Positions 54,439 through 64,000 of a DNA stretch of 64,000 nt are shown here, piece after piece (within the stretch, counting starts at the first letter, position 1; each line of letters begins with the position of its first letter). The notes below the pieces were generated by a model. That model saw only the letters and a list, made by a program, of their open reading frames with translations, made no database searches and was not told where the DNA came from. This DNA comes from Blepharisma japonicum (lineage: Eukaryota > Ciliophora > Heterotrichea > Heterotrichida > Blepharismidae): the NCBI GenBank assembly GCA_949751835.1, contig CATKHK010000005.1:434001-498000 (forward strand). Direction: 5' to 3'. The position numbers were made by a program, and so were the translations under genes.

Positions 54439-57400
54439 ATGCAAGGACATTTTGACGAAACAGAGTTTTTAAAAAATCAAGCCGAAGATGAAGAAATGGA
54501 TGAGAATAATGCTGAGGGCAAGGACCAGATCTTACGTATCATGAAAAATTACTTGTTTCATCTATTTTTCAAATTAAACACTACAAAATTCTCATCTGGG
54601 GTTTATTACTATGTAATTATGATAACAATAGAAACAGCTCAACTTCTTACTTATGTCATGATTGACGGTGATTATTCTGCATTGGGTCCATATGAAGACA
54701 CAAGCCCCTGAAATCTCAGCCAAACCCAATGATTAATCGATGTTTGCTGGGTATTTCGAGTTGATCACTATTTCCACAGCAATGGCATTTCTTATGTCGT
54801 TCTCCTTGCTATTTGGGGATCATTGTTCGGAGGCTTGATCAGTCTATGTGTTATAATAGCCCTTGAGAGAAAAACATATACCCTAACCTTGAATTTTGTG
54901 GTCAAGGTAGCCAAAATACTGATAACCCTTATGACGACGGTTCTGTTTATACCTATAGTTGATACCTTTGCATTTGGGGCAAGATGTGCATTTAGTACCC
55001 ATAGCCACTGTTTAGATTTATATGAAGGAATTCCCTTTATGGTGGGCTTCATTGGGGCAACCGTTGTATTTGTAGGGGTCATGATGCTTTGCGCTGGGTT
55101 GTATTATGATTTTTGCCCTATTTGTGGTAATATGATGGGCAAGCCGCATCCAAGGTTTAAAATTTTGAAGCTTGGGGCGATCGTGACAATCATATATTGT
55201 AATTATTTTATTATGATTTCTGGAAAAGAAATATTGTTTTTGATTGTGTGTTTAGCTATCAGCTTGATAAAGTGCTATGTGTTTATACAATATATCCCTT
55301 ACTATAATATGAGAATGTGTAATGTCAGACTAGCAGAATGGGTCGCCTTTTTATCAGCTGTTTTTTGCTTGATTATTGGCCAGTTCTTTAATAGCACTGA
55401 CGAAACAAACTCTTCAATTACCATGCTTTTTTATTTTTTAACTCCTTGTCTAGTCCAAATAAGCCAACTTGCTATGATCCGTCGTAGCAAAACCATTGCT
55501 GAAAAAGGAATCCAGCACCTTACCAACCCTTATCAAGTCGAAATTAAGGCAAGAATGCTTGTACTCAAACTGGAAGAAGCCAGAAATAAAAATGTTAAAA
55601 GCATTTATGGAGAAAATGAAGAAGATGAAAATCAAGAATTCCAAACAGTTCAAGCAGAGACTTTGGTAGAAATTGAAAATCTTTATACAGAAGCTTTCAA
55701 AAAATTCCCAAATGCTGAGCTGCTTTATTTATGGTCAGGCTTAATCCAACTCCATATCTTTGGAAATTATATTTTATCCATCTTGCAATGTTTTAAAGGT
55801 ATTTTAAATGCCAATAAGCTAGACTCACAATATGCACTTTACCATTTCAGACGTACCAGTGTCAGCTTTTATAAAGCACACATAAAAGATGATGCATATG
55901 ACTATGAACTTTTTGAAAAAGCTTTCCAAAGTGCCCAGAAAAATGATGAAGCAGTGACCAGGTCCCAGTTTTATTTCTGGGCTGAATTGGAGTCAAAAGC
56001 GCCAAAAATACAAAAATTAAATAAACTGGCTGGAGAGACCACAAAAATGATTGGGGTTGCCAAGGCTAATTATCAGAAATTATTGAAGCTTAACTCAAAA
56101 AATACTCAGGCGCTTAGAATGTATGGGTGGTTTCTTAGTAGTTTGAATAATTACGCTGAACTTGGTCAAAGATATCTGAATAAAGCTGAGATGCAAGAAG
56201 AAGCTCAGCAGAAAAACATGAACTCAAATATCATGACGAGCTTGACACAGCCACTTTCATTTTTTGATTCTGATAATGCAATTTTAAGAATTTCTGGCGA
56301 TTTTGAGACCTTAGGAGAAATTCAAAAAGCCAATGCTTCAGCTTGTCAACTTTTAGGATATCTTTCAGCTGAGCTGATAGGGAGAAATGTCTCCTTGATT
56401 ATCCCTTCTCCCTTTTCCGAATCACATGATGATTATATCAAAAAATATCACGAATCAGGGAAGCATACAATCATCGACAACCATAATCTTGTAGTATATT
56501 TCGCCAACAAAAGTAACAATATTTTTGAAGCCAGACTACTTTTAAAAGTGGTTCCGAATGATTCAAATCCACCATTTCTCTCCGCTATCATAAAGCCTAC
56601 TAATCCCAGCTATGAAACTATCATGCTTAGCAAAGACCTTGTCATAACTGGATATACCCAGCATTGCAACGAATTTTTTGATTTAGGAAACACCAAAAAT
56701 TCTGAACAGAAAATCTATAACATCATCAATAAATTCGAAGAGTTCAAAGAAGAAATGGTTAAAGAAGAAGGGTTTGAGTATACCCATGACCATGAAGGAA
56801 AGAAAAACCGAATGCTACTTAAGCTTTCTGAGCTTAAACTAGGTGATAAGAGTGTTTCATTGTTAAAAATTGAGCTTGTAAAAAGTCTGGAAACTAAAAG
56901 AGAAGAAAAATTAATTGATACATCAGGCCCAGTGACAGCAGGAAAACCTATGAATGAAATGGGCAAACCTGTTAGTGCTATGGTACCAAATCAAGTATTC
57001 TTTCAAGAAAGACCTAATGCTGCGCTAAATCATAATGAGATAAATCTAGAAATTGATTCTACTGATTCCAATTCTAAAAGTAAAATTGCTGCCTCAATGC
57101 AATTATCACAATCCAGTGAAGACTCTTCAGAAGAATCTTCGAGTCAAAATTCTTCTGAAGACTCAAAAGAGGAAGAAGAAAAAACTTCAGACAATTCATC
57201 AAGTGGCTTAAAAAGTGGAAGCAGGCACTCAGGCAGTATTAAAAATAAAATTGATATTTCAGGGATTACAGAAGAGCTAAACAGTTTAAAAAACTCCAAA
57301 AAAGGTAGCGTCTCATCTCCATCAAAAACATTTGGCTCAGATTCTGAAGACAAATCACAAGAAGAGGAGGAAGAGGAAGAAGAGGAAGAAGGCGATAAAA

Positions 57401-59466
57401 CAAGTGAAGAAATCGAGTCAGATGATGCTTCATCCTTTGAAAAATCAGGCTCCAGCGAAATAGAAGCCAGCCATAGCCACGAAGAAGAAAACGGCGAAGA
57501 AAACGCTGACCAAAGTGTCCACAGCTCTTCAAAGAGCATGAACTCCTCTATGGGCTCTCTAGCTCAATTCAACAAGTCAATTAAAGCTTTAATCCAATAT
57601 GAATTTTCCCACACAAAGAAATATGTCATGAGGTTCAAAATTACCTTGATTGTGACCATCTTGATCCTCATCATGACCTCAGTTATTACCTTTGAAATTA
57701 TTGATACTTCAATTACAGCTAACGAAGACTTAACTCATTACGTTAACTTAGTAGGGACTTTACGTATGAATACACAAAACATGGCATATTATGCAAGGAT
57801 GCTCTCTTTAATGGACAGCGACACTATTAGTGATTCGGACAGGAATCTTTATTTTAGCTGGCTTGAAAGTGATGATGACGATATGCATGATATCAATCTC
57901 AAAATTTACCAAAATTATGGACTATTAAGTAACGCTGATAAAGATGTTTACATTATAAGAGATATAGGAACTTGGCTATTAGAAGGAACCAGCATAAGAG
58001 AGCTCCAATGCAATTTATTTGACGCAACCTCAAATATGATCCTTCAAGGGTATTTGCTGAAAAAAGACTATGAAAGCTCCGTTGTGTCACTATCCAATAG
58101 AAGAGGATTTTACTTATTCAGAAACGGAGTCGGCGAAACTTTAGGCTATATCAATTCATCAGCTTCGTTTTATGTAGATGCAGCACTTAGAGACATTACC
58201 AGTGAAAGGCTCACTGCAATCATGCTTATTATGACAGCCGTAATTTTGCTTGTTTTCTGTGCACTATTCGCTATAGTCCCTGCCATGAAAATTATAGAAA
58301 AATCTCGCAGAGAAGTTTGGGAAATTTTCTTTGAAATCCCTGGATATGTTTGCAGAGTTATGAAGGCAAAATGTTCTGATAGGCTGAATATCTTAAATGA
58401 ACAGGCTAATCTAGAGCTTGAAGAAATGGGAGCTGAAGCTGCAGAAGAACAAGCTAATTTAGACAGCGAAAAAAATAAAGAATCGACTAAGAAGTCAGAG
58501 AAAAGCAAAGAAAAAGAAAAGAAAAAAAAGAAAAACATGGTTGAGAAAAAAGTCTTGGCCTATGACCCGAAACAAAGGAAAATCATGACTGTAAAAATGG
58601 CAGGTTTTTTTACTGTAAGTTTGGTGTATTTTTATTTGATTTATTATACAGGCTTTGAAGCTGTGGGACAGATTTTGAATGATATGCCAATACATGTGGA
58701 TTGGTCAGCAAGGAGGCAAGAATTAACAAAGGCTATTAACTTCTGGGTAAACGAAGCGCTGTTTGAAAATATAACAGGAATTGGCTATAAATATGTAGTT
58801 CCAAGTGGGCAAGATGTAGGAGACTGCTTAAATGAAGCTTCAAGGTGGATTGATGAGTTGGATTATGTAGAAAACAGCTTGATTTTTGGAAATGACGACG
58901 AAGGGCTGACATATAATGATATGAGAAGCTCAGAGCATGACAAAATTTTATTTGATGACGCCTGTGATGTTCCAGTCATAAGAAATTTAAATGATTGCTC
59001 AACAGCTGGTGACGGAATGCTAATGCAAGGCCTTCATAGTGCTCTTGGCGCTTATACAACCCTAGCAAGAAATCATCTATTAAATATCCAAACATTGTAT
59101 GATAAAAAGAACTACACCTTAGCCAACGTTCTCAAATACTTCCAAAGCGACGACATGCAACTTTTGCGAGATCTCGACAACCATTATCTCTATGACGCAT
59201 TAACCAGGACTACCGATCTCTATGAGTCCGACTACAAAGACCAAGTCCAACAAATGCAAGTGTGGCAAAACTTGCTGATTTCTTTATATTCCGTCTTCTC
59301 CCTGCTCTTTTTCTTCTTGGTGTATTCTCCTATGATCAATAAAATCGGGCATGACACGAACAACGCGTGGAGTATGCTCGCATTAATTCCTCAGGAGTAC
59401 CAAGAAGACTTCAAACTGCTAGCGGCAGCCATTAAAGAAAGAAAGGACAACTTTAGATGGAGATAA
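54439..59466 (+). CDS. TmcB-like polytopic PAS-domain protein (1675 aa)
   Basis: Belongs by layout to the large TmcB-like membrane proteins that are numerous in ciliates; their function is unknown. Order: about eight membrane helices (residues 30-360), a helical/TPR-like region (400-590), a PAS domain (about 600-720, with NASACQLLGYLSAELIGRNV), an acidic Ser/Glu-rich disordered block (about 870-1040), then four more membrane helices separated by large loops, with a Lys/Glu coiled stretch near 1330-1370. The first in-frame ATG is 54439. Two TGA codons near residue 92 read as Trp. No intron needed. A sensory or signalling membrane protein is plausible. Confidence 0.82.
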
Positions 59467-59517
59467 GTATATAAGTATTAGTTATAAATATATCGAGGGA
59501 TAATATATCTAGCTTAG

Positions 59518-60156
59518 TTAAAATTTAAAAAAGCCCCTCCTTACAAAGTAATAAAGAGCTCCCATCAATCCACCTCCCATGTGGCCTGAATGGGACAATG
59601 TTCCTTGTTTTCCGCCGACCCCTAAAAAGAAAATAGGAATTGCAAGTAAAATTGCGGGGACTGGGAATATGAATACGTAGACTGTGGCCCATGGGTTACC
59701 GACTGCAAAGTACATAAAAATAGCTGTAGCTGGGGCACTTGCACCTAAATGGTTAGGAATCATAGCTCCATGATATCTTCTTTTGAATTCCCATCAGACA
59801 CCCATAAACCCGCCTAAAGCTCCTAGCAAATATAGATTTAGAAGTGAAAGAGATCCCAGAGCAACTTCAACATGTGGCCCAAAGAACCAAATTCCTAAAC
59901 AATTAAACAATAAATGTATCGGCTCAATGTGTGAAAAAGCTGACGTAAAAATTGTATAATACCGCCTTTCACGAATTGTATTGTTCTCGTTCATAATAAA
60001 ATGCCTTCACATAAATCGTTGATCTAAAAATCTTCATCCTAAAAAGACACCTATGTTAGCGGATATTAAGACTTTAGTCATGTATCTATCACCTCGGCCT
60101 TCTACAAGAGATTCTAGCTTTCATTTGAGTTCTCTAAAATACCGTCTCCATGACAT
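59518..60156 (-). CDS. PARL-like rhomboid protease (212 aa)
   Basis: Intramembrane serine protease. Catalytic Ser140 lies in HLGASAPATA and His192 in HSGHMGGGLMGALYY. HIEPIHLLFNC is the rhomboid first-helix motif. The overall order (NIGVFLGWRFL, then a short loop and AFSH) resembles mitochondrial PARL-type rhomboids. The Trp of FLGWR is a TGA codon at a position often Trp in PARL. Four in-frame TGA are read as Trp. Reading frame is open further 5' but has no ATG before a TAA. It is 51 bp from the TmcB-like stop (convergent). Confidence 0.88.
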
Positions 60157-60399
60157 TTTTATAAGACGATTCCAGAATGGCCTCGCCCCAAATAGATAAA
60201 TTTGAGAGGAATATAAAAAGATATACTTAATTTTTATAGAAAATTATATGTGGTATAGAAGCATTAGGTAAAATTATTTAAAGTCTGATTTGCTTTCCCT
60301 TTTATTTTATTTATAAAAAATAAGGTCAAAATTTTGCAAATGTTTTCATATTATTTTTAACTAATTATGCAATTTTATTTTAATAACATTATCGTTATC

Positions 60400-60896
60400 C
60401 TAAATCAAATTTTCTTCTTTATGGTGCTGCTTTAGAGGGTTTAATAATACTGTAAGGATGCCTGATGCTCGATGGCCAAATGAAATAACAGAAATTGCTG
60501 CAGGAGAACCCCCGAAGTCAATAAAAATTCCAATGATAGTTGGAGCAAAGGCACCTGCCATAGCATAATCATATTGGATGAAATAACAAAAAGCATTTGT
60601 AACTCATAAAACTGAAATATTCACCCTAGAAGAAATAATCTCCCATACCTATCAGATAAATAGCCAAAGAATAAGATCCAAGTGATGCTCCTAACCTATA
60701 AATAGAACCAATAATTCCTAGCTCAATTCTATCTAATTTCAGTCGTCTCCTAGTCTTACCAATAGAAGTGACACAATGTATCCTCATCTCATTTATATTA
60801 AAGACTGAGGTTCCACAAATAATAAAAATTTGCGATCGATATCTTCCCAACCCAATTCGTTAGGTAATTATTAATTTGACTATTTCCATTAGCCAT
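60400..60896 (-). pseudogene. MFS transporter copy with large internal deletion
   Basis: A broken second copy of the transporter at 61078-62448, lying just downstream on the same strand. Its 5' 320 nt match the N-terminal codons of that gene (MANGNSQINNYLT) but contain frame-breaking changes. Its 3' 170 nt match the C-terminal codons (AFAPTIIGIFIDFGGSPAAI). About 0.9 kb of middle sequence is missing. The 3' part still ends at the same TAG. Near the junction, both parent sides carry ATGCT. No functional product is expected. Confidence 0.9.
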
Positions 60897-61077
60897 TTAA
60901 TTTCTAGCAATTCTTGCTAATATGTTTAAATCATAATTTTAAAATAATTAATTCTTATGTAAAAATTTATTCTGATGATAAATTATAAATACTTTCGCTT
61001 ATTATAATAATTTAATAGTTTTAAGTCACCAATGTATTAAAGTTAAAATTCTAAAATAAAAATTATTTTTTGCTGAT

Positions 61078-62448
61078 CTAAATCAAATTTTCTACTTTAT
61101 TTTGTTTTTTTGGCTTCAAAAATACACCAAGTATTCCTGACATTAAATGACAGAAAGAAATAGCAGAAATTGCTGCTGGAGAACCCCCAAAATCTATACA
61201 AATTCCTATAATTGTTGGTGCAAAAACGCTTGCCATCCCTTGCCAAAGCATAAATCAGCCTATAAAAGTGCTTCTTAATTCAGTAGAAAATGATTCTGGT
61301 ACAATTATTCATATAGCGCCAAGTGAAATTTGATATAAATATTGATATAATGCAATAAATACAATTACCTATATTGAAAATACACTAAAAATTTCGAATG
61401 TAAGAAAAAAGCAATAAATATAACAGCCAACAAGAATTGAGAATAAAATTAATGCTCCTTTTGGTCCAAATTGCATTTTAACTAACCTTCCCGCTGTCAA
61501 GCTCCCTAAAAATCCTCCAAATTGTTGAGTTAATATAGCGGTGTATCGTAATGTAAGAGAATATTTAGAGAGGAAAGTTGGTGTATAGAAAACAATGCTA
61601 ATATTTGCAAAAGCCATTAAAAAGCCAATGATAGTTAGCAATAAAGTAGTATTTATATTTTCCTTAATAAATAGTGTTTTTAATGTTTTTTTAGGCTGAA
61701 TTTCGCTGATTTCTTCATTTTGTAGTGTTTCCTTTTCACTCAGATTTATCTCTAAGAATTTTTTATTTTTTTGAGAAATTTTCTTCAAAACTTCTTCAGC
61801 TTTTACCAGCTTTCCTACAGAATATAAGTATCTAGGTGTTTCATCCATAAATTGTCTTTGAATTAGTTGTGCAGAATTTCAAAAAAATATAATAATTGTA
61901 ATCATTTTTCAATCTGCCATAATTGTGGGATTAATTACTTCTACGATAATAATAATGATTGCAATTGCCGCTCCACCTAATCGATAAAATAAAGTATAAA
62001 CGGCCAATATCGATGCATTTTTATTTGATATAAACTCTTTAAGTATAGTTGCAGATAATACTTGGTCAGATGAAGCTCCAGCGCCAACAAAAAATAAAAC
62101 TATACTTAGCATAATAATATTGAATGAAAAAATTACAAAAAGAGTTGCAACTCATAAAACTGAAATACTCACCCTAAAAGAAAACATTCTCCCAAACCTG
62201 TCAGATAAATATCCAAAGAATAAAGATCCAAGTGACGCTCCTAATCCATAAGTAGAACCAATAATTCCTAATTCAATTCTTCCTATATCTCAGTTATCTC
62301 CTAGCCTGACTAAAAGAAGAGAAACGATATATCCCCATATCATTATATTAAAAACTGAAGTTCCACATATAATAAAGATCTGGGTCTGATATCTCCCTCA
62401 TCCAATTGCGGTGAGATAATTATCAATTTGAATATCTCCATTAGCCAT
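61078..62448 (-). CDS. MFS transporter, SVOP/SV2-like (451 aa)
   Basis: Polytopic major facilitator protein with about 12 membrane helices. Motif A is GYLSDRFGR between helices 2 and 3. The central loop has DETPRYLYSVGKLVKAEEVL, as in SVOP, SV2 and organic-ion transporters. Substrate unknown. Two exons (62448-61384, 61368-61078) around a 15-nt intron; several TGA codons are Trp, for example in AIGWGRYQTQIF. Ends in TAG. A truncated duplicate lies 3' of it. Confidence 0.9.
61369..61383 (-). other. 15-nt intron, MFS transporter
   Basis: Reads GTATTTTCAATATAG on the minus strand, ending with the TAG that would stop the frame. Splicing joins FS to VIVFIALYQY and adds the last membrane helices. 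Adenine at position 10. Confidence 0.9.
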
Positions 62449-62576
62449 TTAATTTCTATCAATATTCGCAATAAATAGTTTGCTAATTTCAATTTTAAAT
62501 TAAATTATATAAATTATCTGTCGCTTATTGTCTTTAAACTAATTATTTTTTAGTAGCTTATTAAACATCTAAATAA

Positions 62577-63728
62577 TTAATTAAAGCTAGAAAGGCACTT
62601 CGAAATATTGAACTCTTGCTGGCTTCCATCTTCTTTTACAATAAAAAATGATTTGCTATTATTTATTTCTGACATCCCAGCAGAAAAAGTTTTTAGCCCT
62701 ACAGATTTGCTTTCGTAAGAAGGGTGATGTCTAAGCAAAGCATGGAGAAAATTATGATATTGAGGATCTATATTTTGTCCTTCAGGAGTCCTTTCAAGCA
62801 GCTCTTTTAAAAATTCTTTTAGCTTTTCAGCGCTATAAAAAAATCGTCCTCCAACATTTATTGCTTTGCTTTTCTTAATGTTTTTTGACTGGTTATTGCA
62901 AAGATCAAAATGAGAGCCATGCAGCTTTCAGAAATCTAGCAGTGAGTCTCCCTCTAACCTTCAGATTCTTGCAGATTGACCTTCAAATTCAAGATCTTCA
63001 TTTAAGATTTTTCCTATTTCCTCTTCACTCGTATTTCCATTTATTCCTATGTTTCCTTCTTTTCCTGAAAATCGACAATAAATTACTTCTATATCTTTGT
63101 ATTTTTGTTTAAAAGAATCCCTCAGCTGTTTTCATGACCCTTTAGATTCTTCAAATATCTCAACAGACAAAATAATAGGCGAGGGCTCTACTATTTCTTT
63201 ATTTTTTGTCACTTTGATAGATTTTTTGGGAATTTTTCTATTTCCAATTCTTCTAACTCCTGAACCATCAGGCGAAATTTCTAATTCACTAGAACTCTCT
63301 ACAGCTTCTCTAATTAACTGGTCATTTGCATTTAATTGTATCAATCTTTTGCATTTCAAAAGAGCAGAAATTTGAATATAGCCTTCAGCTGATTTTTCTA
63401 TTAATTCTCTAAAAAATTTGTCTCTGCGTAGATTGCCATCTGAAAAATAATACTCAATTTGAAGTTTTATTGCTTGAAGATTCAGATTAGATGAAGCAAG
63501 AGAACTTAGCTTAGAATAAAGTGAAAAGAGATCTTGAAGAGAAAAATCAGATGGCAGCTCATTATCACTTATAGCAATTAGTTGATCTTTTGTAATAGAA
63601 ATATGAGATTTTTCAAGAAAAGAGTCGATAAGAGCTGAAAGATTAGACTTTGAAAGAGCTTCTACCGAAAATTCTTGGAACGCTGATTCTATTGAAGGCT
63701 TTAAATCTTTAGAAGAAGAGCTTCCCAT
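62577..63728 (-). CDS. La-motif protein with DeCL/DUF3223 domain and myristoylation-type N-terminus (383 aa)
   Basis: Residues about 83-160 form a La motif (LQIEYYFSDGNLRRDKFFRE, then GYIQISALLKCKRL). A weak RRM-like stretch follows (IEVIYCRFSGKEGNIGI). The last 100 residues fit DUF3223/DeCL, known from plant rRNA-processing DCL and NRPE1: FLKELLERTPEG, FLHALLRHHPSYESKSVGL and SFFIVKEDGSQQEFNISKC. The N-terminus MGSSSSKD is a good N-myristoylation signal, odd for an RNA-binding protein. The second half depends on TGA as Trp at three sites. Probably binds structured or 3'-oligo-U RNA. Confidence 0.85.
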
Positions 63729-64000
63729 ATTTCATATATCCTATTTATAGTCAACTTTGTCCATTTTTATATGATTTCCGATGAGTGCTTTACATAACGA
63801 CACTCATAAGTTCGGCAATTTTTGAAAGTTGTATTTTAATTAATTATTAGAAATAATTTCAAGACATATCGATAGAATGAGTTTCAATTGGTGTATCTAG
63901 CTTATTCTAATTTGCTATTTACTCTGATTTTATATATTTTTAATTATAAATATCTTTATTTTATAGCACATTTTCAATCAAAGTCTACCAAATAGCTAAA
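63729..64000. other. AT-rich end of window
   Basis: 272 bp upstream of the La-motif gene. No gene, RNA or telomeric repeat recognised. Confidence 0.5.

Noticed and set aside
1-64000. tRNA, rRNA, CRISPR arrays or telomeric repeats
   Set aside because: No tRNA T-loop or acceptor pairing, no rRNA core sequence, no regularly spaced direct repeats and no telomere-like tandem repeat were seen.

Overview
The window is nuclear, protein-coding DNA from a ciliate, most likely a Blepharisma-like heterotrich. Three things show this. First, TGA is read as tryptophan: about half of the genes stay in one frame only if TGA is sense, and it falls on conserved Trp positions in a tubulin-ligase-like enzyme, BRAP, ALG8 and a rhomboid. 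Every intact gene ends in TAA (36) or TAG (5), never TGA. Second, introns are tiny: I place fifteen (eleven of 15 nt, three of 16 nt, one apparent 14 nt), all GTA...AG. Third, the gene content is ciliary and ciliate-like: kinesin, TTLL, CCDC42/CFAP73, CDPK and TmcB-like PAS proteins. The DNA is AT-rich and gene-dense, with gaps as short as 8 bp. I see no tRNA, rRNA, CRISPR array, telomere repeat or transposon.

Layout. 0.5-9.1 kb: a small putative PP1-binding protein, a gp78/AMFR-like ERAD E3 ligase, a phenylalanine-hydroxylase-type enzyme, a three-exon divergent kinesin and an antiquitin-type aldehyde dehydrogenase. 9.6-15.4 kb: a basic protein, two tandem paralogues of an internally duplicated 4TM protein, and a protein with a possible pRiA4b-ORF3-like domain. 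16-20.7 kb: Abitram, an FHA protein, a CDPK and eIF3f. 21-26.3 kb: an ARID plus KDM6/UTX-type JmjC protein, BRAP and a secreted Cys-rich protein. 27-39.2 kb: TTLL, an LRMDA-like LRR protein, several large coiled-coil proteins and a PH-domain kinase. 39.2-48 kb: CCDC42/CFAP73, five-intron ALG8, small membrane proteins, Nop12/RBM34 and GABA transaminase. 48-53.4 kb: a USP-like protein with a 63-nt minisatellite, an intron-containing UEV, a syntaxin-like SNARE and cytochrome P450 reductase. 54-64 kb: a giant TmcB-like PAS membrane protein, a PARL-like rhomboid, an MFS transporter beside an internally deleted copy of itself, and a La-motif protein with a DeCL/DUF3223 tail.

Genes are not arranged by pathway. 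Loose themes are ubiquitin and ER quality control (gp78, ALG8, UEV, USP, BRAP), cilia (kinesin, TTLL, CCDC42, PH kinase, CDPK) and amino-acid metabolism (PAH, ALDH7, ABAT). The points most worth checking are the apparent 14-nt intron in ALG8, the adenine found in every intron at a fixed distance from its 3' end, the ARID-KDM6 fusion, the duplicated 4TM family, the La/DeCL protein with a myristoylation-type N-terminus, and the MFS deletion copy with microhomology at its junction.
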